DNA of 51,137 bases, from assembly GCA_024281145.1 (NCBI GenBank), contig JAMXLN010000370.1, positions 1 through 51,137 on the forward strand. Direction: 5' to 3'. Positions 43,145-51,137 of this stretch are shown here, one piece after another. How positions within the stretch are numbered: the first letter of the stretch is position 1; each line of letters opens with the position of its first letter. The notes below the pieces were generated by a model. That model ran no database searches. It saw only the letters and a program-made list of their open reading frames with translations, and was not told the origin of the DNA. This stretch comes from Hyphomicrobiaceae bacterium (GTDB lineage: Bacteria; Pseudomonadota; Alphaproteobacteria; Rhizobiales; Hyphomicrobiaceae). Both the position numbers and the translations under genes were made by a program.

Positions 43145-43259
43145 AAATTGAGCACCATCAAAACGGTAATGTCTGGGCCGCGCAGGTTGAGGTCGGGGTT
43201 CCAAGTTCAGGTTCCGGTTCAGGCGCCAGTTCCAGGTCCCCGATGGCTGAGGCGATGGG

Positions 43260-43382
43260 CGCTCAGGTCCCGCCCCAACGGGGCCAAACGGGAGAATGTT
43301 CAGGCAGTCTCTTTACCCCGCACCGGAGAATGCCTGATCAGGAGGACGACAACGGCCAAGGCCGGGTCGTCCTCTTTTTCTT
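43260..43382 (+). ncRNA. candidate small RNA ending in an intrinsic terminator
   Basis: No coding gene is seen upstream on this strand, yet the segment ends in a strong plus-strand terminator. Before it lie a GCCCC/GGGGC hairpin (43272-43284) and a longer hairpin TCAGGCA-G-TCTC ... GAGA-A-TGCCTGA (43300-43337). The 5' end is not visible and is given only roughly. The family is unknown. It reads away from the divergent AraC gene. Confidence 0.45.
43342..43382 (+). terminator. strong Rho-independent terminator with no upstream gene
   Basis: GAGGACGAC pairs with GTCGTCCTC (9 bp), extended by an inner CGGCC/GGCCG stem with an AA loop, and followed directly by TTTTTCTT on the plus strand. On the minus strand the stem is followed by CTGATC, so it works in one direction only. 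Confidence 0.85.
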
Positions 43383-43474
43383 CATGCCGCAATGGATCGC
43401 AGCCAAACCATAGACCCACCCTTGGCCCCTGAGCCCGCCCCTCAAGCCCGGCAACTGCCTAATCCGACGCTGCC

Positions 43475-44581
43475 CTAGCCCGCCAACATCCCCGCCACCA
43501 TCTCGCCAATGGCGAGCGATGCCGTGAGCCCGGGGCTCTCGATGCCATAGAGGGCGACAAGGCCACTTTGCCCATGGACCTGTGGACCATGGATGGCAAA
43601 ATCAGGCACCGGGTCGCCCGCTCGGTAAAGCTTGGGACGAATGCCCGTGTAGTCGGGGTGTAGGCGCTCCATCTGCAGGCCGGGATAGTAGCTGCGGATG
43701 AGATTGAGGAATTGGCCAAGCTTCTGCGCCTCAAAGCCGTAATCGATGTCCGGGATCCACGCGATGTCAGGGCCGAACTTGCAGCGGCCGCCCACGTCCA
43801 CGGTGGCATGCAGCCCGAGCCAGGCGCCATCGGGCATGGGATAGATGTGGCGCTTGAAGGGCGACCGACCGGACAACGCATAATATTGCCCCTTGGCATA
43901 GTAGGTCTCCGGCGGCCGATATTGGGCACCGAAGGCGAACGTGCGAGCAAGCCTCGTGGCATGCAAGCCAGCACAGACAACAAGATGCCGGCAGGTGATG
44001 GTGCCACTGTCACCCGCGGTTGCCAGTCGAAAGCCGCCGCCGGCCGCCTGCTCGATCCGCTCGACCGGACAGCGCAAGACCACCAAGCCGCCGTTGGCCT
44101 CGATGTGTCCCTCAAGGGCCAGCATGAAAGCGTGGCTGTCGATGATGCCGGTTGAAGGGGACAGAAGTGCAGCCACACAGGCAATTTCCGGCTCCAGTGC
44201 GTGGGCCGCAGCGGCAGCCAGCGGCTCCAGATCCGTGACGCCGTTCTTGATGGCGGTCTCACGGATGGCCGCAAGCTTGGGCACCTGGCTCTCGTTGGTC
44301 GCCACCAGCAGCTTGCCGCAGCGTGCATGGGCCACGCCGTTGTCGGCACAAAAGGCATAGAGGAGCTCCTTGCCCCGCACACACAACTTTGCTCGCAGGC
44401 TGCCCGGCGGATAGTAGATCCCAGCATGGATCACCTCGCTGTTGCGCGAGGACGTCTCCGAGCCGATCAGCTCATGCTGCTCCAGCACCATCGTCTCATG
44501 ACCGGCAAGGCTCAGAGCCCGCGCGACCGCGAGCCCGACGACACCGGCACCCACCACAATGGTCTCTACGTCCGCTGACAT
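43475..44581 (-). CDS. FAD-dependent oxidoreductase, L-2-hydroxyglutarate oxidase (LhgO)-like
   Basis: The 368-residue product has the FAD-binding start IVVGAGVVGLAVARALSLAG, the DAO-family SSRNSEVIHAGIYYPPGSLRAKLC segment typical of LhgO-type enzymes, GIIDSHAFMLALEGHIEANGG, and the end HGQSGLVALYGIESPGLTASLAIGE. These oxidise 2-hydroxyacids or related compounds. The track gives the same start, with GGTGAG before it. The substrate is assigned only by resemblance. Confidence 0.85.
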   Translation of the reverse strand: MSADVETIVVGAGVVGLAVARALSLAGHETMVLEQHELIGSETSSRNSEVIHAGIYYPPGSLRAKLCVRGKELLYAFCADNGVAHARCGKLLVATNESQVPKLAAIRETAIKNGVTDLEPLAAAAAHALEPEIACVAALLSPSTGIIDSHAFMLALEGHIEANGGLVVLRCPVERIEQAAGGGFRLATAGDSGTITCRHLVVCAGLHATRLARTFAFGAQYRPPETYYAKGQYYALSGRSPFKRHIYPMPDGAWLGLHATVDVGGRCKFGPDIAWIPDIDYGFEAQKLGQFLNLIRSYYPGLQMERLHPDYTGIRPKLYRAGDPVPDFAIHGPQVHGQSGLVALYGIESPGLTASLAIGEMVAGMLAG

Positions 44582-44809
44582 GGGCTCACCCCGTGCGGGT
44601 CTTCTTCAGCTGGCGCCATCTCGCAATCCCCCCTGCCCCGGAACGCAGGCCGGACCCATGCCTCCGCCCGCCGGCCGCCGACGTCAAGGGGCTTGCCTTC
44701 GGGACAAACAAAGAACATACCATGCACAAACGTTCCGAGGCGACTCACGCTAAGTCTCGAGCGGAGCCGTTGGAGCAGACACAAAACAACCATCACAGGA
44801 GGGCCCATC

Positions 44810-45937
44810 ATGAGCGTGTTCCATCCCTCGCCGAGCCCGTTCAAAGCCCACAGGCACAGAGCGGACGATCTTTGCCCCTTGTGCGAACAACCCATCGCCC
44901 AAGACCTCGTCCGGCGCATCGAGCTGCGGCAACAGGAACAGCAGCGCGCGTCCCTTGCACAGGCCCGCGCCGAGGCCGAGGCCAAGGTTGAACCGCGCAT
45001 TGCAGCCGCCCTGGCCGAGGCCAACAAGGCAGCCGAAGCGGCGATGCTGAGCAAGCTCGCAGACTTCCAGGCCAAGCTTGTTGTGGCCGAACACGCTCAG
45101 ATCAGCGCGCAAAAGGAGATAGCCGCACTGAAGGCAGCGCATGACGCCGCGATCGAGCTGCGCGTTGAAGAGCGCGCCGCAACCCTCAAGGAGGAGAGGG
45201 ATGCGGCCGTTCTCGCTGAGCGGACGAGAGCATTTGAAGAAACGCAGGCCTTGCGCCAGAAGCTTGAAGATCTCACCCGCAAGCTCGAGGGCAAATCGGC
45301 CCATGAGCTGGGTGAGGGCTCCGAGATCGACCTCTTTGAGCAGCTGCGCGATGCCTTTCAGGCCGACCGCATCCAACGCGTTCCCAAGGGCGTCAACGGC
45401 GCGGACGTGATCCACGAGGTTGTGCACAACGGGCGCATCTGCGGCAAGATCATCTACGACGCTAAGAACCGCGATTCTTGGCAGAACGGGTTTGCGACCA
45501 AGCTCAGAGCCGACAAGCTCTCCCAGTCTGCGGATCACGCCATTCTCTCAAGCAACAAGTTCCCGAAGGACAAGAGTCAGATCCACACACAGGACGGCGT
45601 GATCGTCGCCAATCCTGCACGCGTGTTGGTCATTGCCGAGATCCTGCGCGAGCAGATCGTGCGCATGCATGCGCTGCGCGCCAGCAAGGAAGCGCGCGAG
45701 GAGAAGACCGTGGCCCTCTACGCCTTCGTCACCTCCGACCACTTCAAGCAGCTGGTTGAGCAGGTGGAGGCGCAAACGGGCAAGATGCTGGAGCTCGACA
45801 ATAAGGAACAGGAAGCGCACCGACGCGTTTGGGACCAGCGCGGCAAGCTGATCCGCACGATCCAGAATGCGCGCGCCGATCTTACCTTCGAGGTCGACCG
45901 CATCATCGGCACGGCCGGCAACGGGCCGCAGGCTTAG
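44810..45937 (+). CDS. DUF2130 protein, coiled coil plus nuclease-like domain
   Basis: The 375-residue product has an N-terminal CPLCEQPI half zinc knuckle, a long coiled coil (about 35-165) and a C-terminal domain with EIDLFEQLRDAF, GADVIHEVV, CGKIIYDAKN and KLRADKLSQSADHAILSSNKFPK. E177, D199 and D217-A-K219 are arranged like a PD-(D/E)xK nuclease core, and the layout recalls RmuC. DUF2130 proteins have no settled function. AGGAGGG lies about 8 bases before ATG 44810; the track start (44693) is too early. It is a single gene. Confidence 0.85.
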   Translation: MSVFHPSPSPFKAHRHRADDLCPLCEQPIAQDLVRRIELRQQEQQRASLAQARAEAEAKVEPRIAAALAEANKAAEAAMLSKLADFQAKLVVAEHAQISAQKEIAALKAAHDAAIELRVEERAATLKEERDAAVLAERTRAFEETQALRQKLEDLTRKLEGKSAHELGEGSEIDLFEQLRDAFQADRIQRVPKGVNGADVIHEVVHNGRICGKIIYDAKNRDSWQNGFATKLRADKLSQSADHAILSSNKFPKDKSQIHTQDGVIVANPARVLVIAEILREQIVRMHALRASKEAREEKTVALYAFVTSDHFKQLVEQVEAQTGKMLELDNKEQEAHRRVWDQRGKLIRTIQNARADLTFEVDRIIGTAGNGPQA

Positions 45938-45982
45938 TCGTCATCCCCGTTTTGTGCCCTCGCGCACTTGTGCAGGGCGCGT

Positions 45983-46004
45983 AAACTGCGCCCCGCTGGC
46001 GCAG
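45983..46004 (-). terminator. possible terminator after rpe
   Basis: On the minus strand CTGCGCC/GGCGCAG (7 bp, 5-base loop) is followed by TTT, 23 bases after the rpe stop. The T-run is short, so efficiency is doubtful. Confidence 0.4.
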
Positions 46005-46026
46005 TCCCAAGAAACAACCGAGGACG

Positions 46027-46689
<663 letters not shown>

Positions 46690-46695
46690 GTCGTC

Positions 46696-47358
46696 TCACT
46701 CGCGTTGGCGTGACGCAGTGGGTTCGTGGGGCAGCATCTCTTGATCCCGTTTGGGGATCAGGTCGTAGGGCAAAGCGAAACCCGGCATGGCCGCAAGCCG
46801 ACGCGACCAAGCCTGCACGTTGGGCCAGCGCGCGATTTCCATCCCGCCCTCGGCCATGAACACCATGCGTCCCCAGCAGCCGATGTCGGCAATGGTACAG
46901 GATTCGCCCACCACCCACGCGCGGTTCTCCAACCAACGGTCCATGAAGTCGAGCGCCGCCTCGGCAAGCGGGCGCACGTGCGCCATGATCGCCGGGTCAA
47001 CCGCGCGGAAGCGGCTGAAGTGACGCACACGAGCAATATTTTGGATGGCGTCTGCCTCCCAGGAGAGCCATTCCCGCGCCTGCCAGCGATCCGCCTCACT
47101 GCCGCCATCGAACCTGCCGGTGACACGGGCAAGGTAGTCAAGGATCACGTTCGACTGCACGATCGTGAGCCCGCGGTGGCACAGCGCTGGCACCTGCCCG
47201 TAGCGATTGACCGCCAAGTAACCTGGCATCCTCTGAGCACCGATCTTGAGGTTCACGCTCTTGAACGCATAGGGGATGCGCGCCAGCGCCAGGAATAGCA
47301 TCGGCTTGTAGCTCGAACTCGAAGTGAAGCTGCCGTAGACCGTGAAGCGATCGTCCAT
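46696..47358 (-). CDS. glutathione S-transferase family protein
   Basis: From ATG 47358 the product is 220 residues. It has a thioredoxin-like domain (FTVYGSFTSSSSYKPMLFLALARIPY, NRYGQVPALCHRGLTIVQSNVILDYLA) and a helical C-terminal domain with VVGESCTIADIGCWG. GGAGGTGAGG directly precedes the ATG; the track start (47388) is 10 codons early and overlaps the SCO gene. The substrate is unknown. It lies between the SCO gene and rpe in one direction. Confidence 0.86.
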   Translation of the reverse strand: MDDRFTVYGSFTSSSSYKPMLFLALARIPYAFKSVNLKIGAQRMPGYLAVNRYGQVPALCHRGLTIVQSNVILDYLARVTGRFDGGSEADRWQAREWLSWEADAIQNIARVRHFSRFRAVDPAIMAHVRPLAEAALDFMDRWLENRAWVVGESCTIADIGCWGRMVFMAEGGMEIARWPNVQAWSRRLAAMPGFALPYDLIPKRDQEMLPHEPTASRQRE

Positions 47359-47384
47359 CCTCACCTCCGCGGGACCGGTGGCCC

Positions 47385-48035
47385 TCAACGTTCGCGGGCA
47401 GCAGGTTGCGACCCAGCGCCCTCTTGGCGTCCGCTGCCTTCGAGCAAGCTCCTGAGCTTTGCCGCCTGCTCTTCCTCGCTGTCCTGAAAGCCCATGGTGC
47501 CGACAAGCCGGTTCGCGGGGTCCATCAGATAGACGTAGGCCGAGTGCACGATGGTGTAGCTGCCATCCTCCTCAGGGATCTTGTTATGAAAGACCTTCCA
47601 GTCCTTCGCCGCAGACGCGATCTGCGCCTCAGTGCCCGTGAGGCCGATGATGCGCGAGTCGAACGCAGCAAGATATTGGCGCAGCTGCTCGGGCGTGTCG
47701 TGCTCCGGGTCAAGGCTCACGAACAGGATGCGCAAGCGATCGGCATCCACACCGAGGCGCTGCAGCGTGTTGCTGAGGGTCATTAAGGTTGTCGGGCACA
47801 CGTCTGGGCAGTGGGTGTAGCCAAAGAAGATCGCGTAGGGGCGACCCGCCAGCGCCGCCCCTGAGAAGGGCCTGCCGCTCTGGTCGATCAGTTCCAAACT
47901 TGGCTCGACTTTGCCGTCCGACTGAGCCAGCCCCGGGGTGCACAAAACGCCGAGCCACGCGGCCAGCAGAAGGCATGCTCCAAGCTCGGCGCGAGAAACC
48001 CTCCGCCCAACTGATTGCGCCGTGCCCGCGTACAT
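47385..48035 (-). CDS. SCO1/SenC-family copper chaperone
   Basis: SCO proteins deliver copper to, or reduce, the CuA site of cytochrome c oxidase. The 216-residue product has an N-terminal signal or anchor helix, a thioredoxin fold with FFGYTHCPDVCPTTLMTL (copper cysteines CxxxC) and the distal histidine in YTIVHSAYVYLMDP. It is followed by the GST gene and preceded by the PCu(A)C gene, a usual pairing for oxidase copper supply. No oxidase genes are in the window. Confidence 0.93.
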   Translation of the reverse strand: MYAGTAQSVGRRVSRAELGACLLLAAWLGVLCTPGLAQSDGKVEPSLELIDQSGRPFSGAALAGRPYAIFFGYTHCPDVCPTTLMTLSNTLQRLGVDADRLRILFVSLDPEHDTPEQLRQYLAAFDSRIIGLTGTEAQIASAAKDWKVFHNKIPEEDGSYTIVHSAYVYLMDPANRLVGTMGFQDSEEEQAAKLRSLLEGSGRQEGAGSQPAARER

Positions 48036-48098
48036 GGCTCTTCCCAGTCTCCTGCCTTGCCAGAGGCGTCGCCCTCCCCGCGCGGGTCAATGCATGGG

Positions 48099-48647
48099 CT
48101 ACTCCTTCTTCCCGCCCTCTCCCGCGCGCGCCCCGATGGGCTCCACACGATACTCGACCTCGATCGAACCCGCCTTCTCGAACTGCAGCGTGCCCTTGAC
48201 GCTCTGCCCCTGTTGTAAGGCTTGGCTGAGCCCCGTGAACATCAGGTGATAACCACCAGGCTTGAGCTCCACCGTCTGTCCTGGCTTGATCTCCAAGCCC
48301 GCCTCGAGCTTGCGCATCTTCATGACGCCGTCGCTCATGCTCATCTGGTGCACCTCCACTGCGGTCGCGCTCGGTAGCGACCCGCCGACGAGACGATCGC
48401 TCTCGGTACCGGTGTTGGTAATCTTGAGGTAAGCACCACCGACCCGGGCGCCGCCGGGAGTGGCGCGGGTCCACGGCGCCTCGATGACAAGCCCGCCGAC
48501 TTTATAGACCGTGTCGGCGGCCGGCTCGGCCAAGGTTCCCGCCGCATGGAAAGTATCCCCCAAGCCCGAGGCGGCCTGAAGCGGCAAAGTTTGGGTGAGC
48601 AAGCTCACAGCGGCGGCCGCGGTGAGCAGGATGGTTATGGCCGTCAT
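48099..48647 (-). CDS. periplasmic copper chaperone PCu(A)C
   Basis: From ATG 48647 the product is 182 residues with a signal peptide (MTAITILLTAAAAVSLLTQ) and the PCu(A)C domain: VEVHQMSMSDGVMKMRKLE and LKPGGYHLMF supply the methionine/histidine copper site. The family hands Cu(I) to CuA oxidase assembly with SCO. The track start at 48806 adds 53 arginine/serine-rich residues. A tail of about 15 charged residues follows the domain. It lies just upstream of the SCO gene. Confidence 0.92.
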   Translation of the reverse strand: MTAITILLTAAAAVSLLTQTLPLQAASGLGDTFHAAGTLAEPAADTVYKVGGLVIEAPWTRATPGGARVGGAYLKITNTGTESDRLVGGSLPSATAVEVHQMSMSDGVMKMRKLEAGLEIKPGQTVELKPGGYHLMFTGLSQALQQGQSVKGTLQFEKAGSIEVEYRVEPIGARAGEGGKKE

Positions 48648-48765
48648 GACGATGGATACCGGTTGGGTGTGCGATGATGTCGCCGAACTGCTGGCCGATG
48701 CCGCCTCGCGTGCGGCGGCCGGCCTTGGCCTTTGGATGCGCGAGCGCAAGCTTCTGATACGGCAA

Positions 48766-49065
48766 TCAAGCGCCAATTGGCGGTCCTCGGGCGGGCGGAT
48801 GCGCAACCTGCAATGGCAACACCCGCTGAGCTTCGCTCTCAGCAGAGCCGACCGCAGGTGGGGCAGGCGTGGGCAGGGTCCGGCACTGCGAGGTTAGCAA
48901 AACGGCGCCCAGGAGGCCGGCGCAAACGAGAGCATCGTCGGGCCGAGATGCGGTCGCTGGCTGGTGCCGCTGGGCCTCTGCCGTGGTCACGCTTGGGCGC
49001 ACCAGCAGGACCCCCTGCCAGTACACGGCCATCGCCGCCACAATGCCAATGGCGCGCAGGCGCAT
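48766..49065 (-). CDS. small exported protein, possibly DUF2946-like
   Basis: From ATG 49065 the 99-residue product has an N-terminal hydrophobic segment (IGIVAAMAVYWQGVLLV), two cysteines (ALVCAGLL, TSQC) and an end QVAHPPARGPPIGA. The size, signal and 'AHP.ARGPP' ending resemble DUF2946-type proteins that often sit beside PCu(A)C genes, but the likeness is weak. Another frame here reads DPAHACPTCGRLC, which also recalls the family, so a sequencing or real frameshift is possible. The track start is too early. Confidence 0.45.
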   Translation of the reverse strand: MRLRAIGIVAAMAVYWQGVLLVRPSVTTAEAQRHQPATASRPDDALVCAGLLGAVLLTSQCRTLPTPAPPAVGSAESEAQRVLPLQVAHPPARGPPIGA

Positions 49066-49221
49066 CACACACCTCATCCCTAACAATGCGATGCGCGCCC
49101 GCGGCGCGCAATGAGGCAATGCGCTCACTGCAAGTGTCACCCCGTCGCCTTGGGGCGCGATTTGTGCCACAAAAGACGGCGAAGGAAGGAGATCATTGGG
49201 AGCGAAGCAGGGAGCGTTGCA

Positions 49222-49647
49222 ATGCAGTTCGTGTGCGAAGCCCCGCCGAAGACCTGGTTCCGCATCGAGACTGAGGGAGAAGCCGCACTTGAATCGCGTG
49301 CCATGAATCACGCGGTGGAGAAATACTTCAAACAGGCCTACGCGCAGGCCGCCAAGACTTACGTGCCACCCAAGAGTGGCCTCTACATCGAGCAGAACAT
49401 CGGGTTAAAGGCCCACATCCAGCGCGTGATGCCCCGCTTCCTGACCCTCCGGGACGGAGAGGGCAACGGGCTCGTTACGGCGATGCTACCACCGGCCGGC
49501 CAGGACGAGCGCGCGTTTCGGCCGATCATCGTTGGCGCCAGCAATAGCGATCCCTACCCCGATCACGCCGAGGCCATCCGCGCGCTCGCCCAGCACTACG
49601 GTCTTACCCTCGATGGTGCGCGCTGCTACCCCTATCGGCGTGGTTGA
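49222..49647 (+). CDS. conserved-looking protein of unknown function
   Basis: From ATG 49222 the 141-residue product begins MQFVCEAPPKTWFRIETEGEA, with MNHAVEKYFKQAYAQAAKTYVPPK, RVMPRFLTLRDGEGNGLVTAMLPP and ALAQHYGLTLDGARCYPY. I know similar proteins from rhizobia as hypothetical. It looks soluble and cytoplasmic. AGGGAG lies about 9 bases before the ATG. It converges with leuD. The function is unknown. Confidence 0.72.
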   Translation: MQFVCEAPPKTWFRIETEGEAALESRAMNHAVEKYFKQAYAQAAKTYVPPKSGLYIEQNIGLKAHIQRVMPRFLTLRDGEGNGLVTAMLPPAGQDERAFRPIIVGASNSDPYPDHAEAIRALAQHYGLTLDGARCYPYRRG

Positions 49648-49819
49648 GCCGGCGCTGACCAACTCGACCAGGTTTGCGTGGCTGGCGCCCGACGCCAGCG
49701 CCTGCGACGCGTCCAGATGGGCCTGCGAGGAGATGTGGCGCGCACGGAACGTCGCCTCCCAAGCCCGCTTGGTTTGCAACGTCCTGCCCGAGCATGGCGA
49801 GGGCGCCTAGTCGACGGGT

Positions 49820-50440
49820 CTAGGGCAACGGGTAGAGCCACGGACGGCGCTCGCGATCGCGGGCCTGGAAAGCCCGGATCTGCGGCTCGCGGGCGCGCGT
49901 CAGCTCGATCTGGTCAAGGCCCTTGAGCATGCCCTCGCGCAGCAGCGCATCAATTGTGAAGGGCGTCTCCTTACCGCTGGGGGAAACGACAACACAGCGC
50001 GCAAGGTCGACCACAACCTTGCCCTCGCCCTGCGTGGCCTCCACCTCGGCGGCAAGGTCCACGACCACCTTTGCGGGCACGACCACAGGGAGCACGCCGT
50101 TCTGGAAGCAATTGTTGTAAAAAATGGGCCCGAAGCTCGGCGCAATAACGCAGCGGATGCCAAAGCTCTGCAGCGCCCACACGGCGGCCTCACGCGAGCT
50201 GCCACAGGCAAAGTTGTCGCCGGCGATCATGATGCGGGCCTCGCGGTAGGGGCGCCTGTTGAGGACGAACGCCGGATCCTCCGACCCGTCGCCGCGGTAG
50301 CGCCAGGATTCGAACGCGTAGCGCCCAAGATCGCCCTTTTCGAGGTCGCGCAAACGTTCGATGCGAATGATGACATCAGTGTTGATGTTGGCTCGCAGCA
50401 GCGGCGCGGCCACGCCCTTCAGAACGGTGAACGCTTCCAT
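49820..50440 (-). CDS. leuD: 3-isopropylmalate dehydratase small subunit
   Basis: LeuD pairs with LeuC to isomerise 2-isopropylmalate in leucine synthesis. The 206-residue product has VAAPLLRANINTDVIIR, MIAGDNFACGSSREAAVWALQ and GIRCVIAPSFGPIFYNNCFQNGVLPV, all standard. ATG 50440 fits the family; the track start at 50647 lies inside leuC. It follows leuC by 26 bases on the minus strand. This is the short aconitase-swivel subunit that closes over the active site. Confidence 0.96.
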   Translation of the reverse strand: MEAFTVLKGVAAPLLRANINTDVIIRIERLRDLEKGDLGRYAFESWRYRGDGSEDPAFVLNRRPYREARIMIAGDNFACGSSREAAVWALQSFGIRCVIAPSFGPIFYNNCFQNGVLPVVVPAKVVVDLAAEVEATQGEGKVVVDLARCVVVSPSGKETPFTIDALLREGMLKGLDQIELTRAREPQIRAFQARDRERRPWLYPLP

Positions 50441-50466
50441 TCGATGCTCCCTCGCCCGAGGCTCCT

Positions 50467-51137
50467 TCACATGCCCCGCACGTCGACAATGCACCCGGCG
50501 AGCGCGGCGGCGGCAGCCATGGCGGGGCTCGCAAGATGCGTGCGCGCACCCGGCCCTTGACGGCCCACGAAGTTGCGGTTGGAGGTCGAAACGCTGCGCT
50601 GACCCGGCGGAACGGTCTCGTTGTTCATGGCAAGGCACATGGAGCAACCGGGCTCACGCCACTCAAAACCCGCCGACTTGAACACCTCATCTAGGCCCTC
50701 CGCCTCGGCCTGCCGCTTGACGTTTTCAGAACCCGGTACGACCCAGGCCCGCACCGTGGCGGCAACCCGCCGCCCTTTGGCCACCGAGGCTGCCGCCCGC
50801 AGATCGGAAATGCGGCTGTTGGTGCAAGAGCCGATGAACACCCAGTCGACCGGCGTGCCGGCGATCGGCGCACCGGCTGTGAGGCCCATGTAGTCGAGCG
50901 CCGCCTCAAGCGCGTTGCGCCGTTCGGTATCCCCGACCGTCTTCGGGTCGGGGATGTGCCCGTCCACTCCGACAACGTGCTCGGGGCTGGTGCCCCAGGT
51001 GATTTGCGGGGCTATCTTGCCGACGTCGATGGCAACCTCCCGGTCGAAGACGGCGTCGGGATCGCTGGGCAGTGTGCGCCAATCGGCGACGGCTGCCTCC
51101 CACGCCGAACCCTTGGGAGCGAACGCACGATCCTTGA
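50467..51137 (-). CDS. leuC: 3-isopropylmalate dehydratase large subunit (C-terminal part, runs off right edge)
   Basis: The open frame continues past the track's internal methionine (50967) to the window edge, giving 222 C-terminal residues. Visible landmarks are [34 protein letters not shown] and [11 protein letters not shown], with the three cysteines that hold the 4Fe-4S cluster, and [29 protein letters not shown]. The N-terminal half lies outside. It is in an operon with leuD. Confidence 0.96.
   Translation of the reverse strand, partial: KDRAFAPKGSAWEAAVADWRTLPSDPDAVFDREVAIDVGKIAPQITWGTSPEHVVGVDGHIPDPKTVGDTERRNALEAALDYMGLTAGAPIAGTPVDWVFIGSCTNSRISDLRAAASVAKGRRVAATVRAWVVPGSENVKRQAEAEGLDEVFKSAGFEWREPGCSMCLAMNNETVPPGQRSVSTSNRNFVGRQGPGARTHLASPAMAAAAALAGCIVDVRGM

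Larger units (their letters stand above)
43023..43474. other. 452-base region upstream of araC, with candidate RNA and operator
   Basis: No convincing coding gene. It contains the inverted repeat 43121-43144, a stretch of recurring 'ggttccag / ttcagg' words (about 43190-43240), and the structured segment with a plus-strand terminator (43260-43382). Confidence 0.5.

Noticed and set aside
43296-43337. 13-codon ORF (MFRQSLYPAPENA) inside the candidate RNA
   Set aside because: The GGGAG is only one base from the ATG, too close for a ribosome site, and no regulated gene follows.

Overview
The window looks like chromosomal DNA of a GC-rich alphaproteobacterium, most likely of the order Hyphomicrobiales. 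The reasons are an eno-ftsB-pdhA-pdhB-pdhC-lpdA gene order in which E1-beta carries its own lipoyl domain, a CckA-type hybrid kinase, a DksA with a single cysteine, and several small proteins of a kind common in rhizobia and relatives. Genus cannot be set from this sequence. I saw no rRNA, tRNA, CRISPR array, integrase, transposase or phage gene.

Layout. 1-7 kb is accessory: a polysaccharide-deacetylase-like gene running off the left edge (absent from the ORF track), a UbiD-family decarboxylase, an FMN-dependent LLM monooxygenase, a CmcJ/NvfI-type oxygenase and small genes. 7-15 kb is regulatory and envelope: CckA with a clear terminator, a FliO-like membrane protein overlapping a DUF3772/MscS channel, DksA, a MoxR ATPase and a GlsB-type membrane protein. 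15.6-25 kb is a minus-strand central-carbon cluster: enolase, FtsB, the three pyruvate dehydrogenase components with a GFA-domain gene between pdhB and pdhC, two related lipoproteins and dihydrolipoamide dehydrogenase. 25-30.5 kb holds queC plus a small overlapping gene, an orphan ParA ATPase, small membrane or exported proteins and a GST. 30.7-34.1 kb is a branched-chain-amino-acid-type ABC transporter (livH-M-G-F) with no substrate-binding protein beside it. 34.6-36.6 kb is an EF-G-like translation GTPase.

37-43 kb carries a GNAT enzyme, a small membrane protein, an ECF sigma/anti-sigma pair, a divergent cytochrome c', a protein with two fused gamma-carbonic-anhydrase-like domains, and an AraC regulator. 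43-51 kb has an FAD oxidoreductase, a DUF2130 nuclease-fold protein, ribulose-phosphate epimerase, a GST, a copper-delivery set (SCO, PCu(A)C and a possible DUF2946-like exported protein) and leuD/leuC, the latter cut by the right edge.

Most notable for follow-up: (1) the double gamma-CA protein, in which the three metal-binding histidines of the family are split in a complementary way between the two domains; (2) a structured plus-strand segment near 43.26-43.38 kb ending in a strong intrinsic terminator with no gene in front of it, a candidate small RNA divergent from araC; (3) a small coding-looking frame with an internal stop between pdhA and pdhB. All functions are inferred from sequence reading alone; no database search was run.
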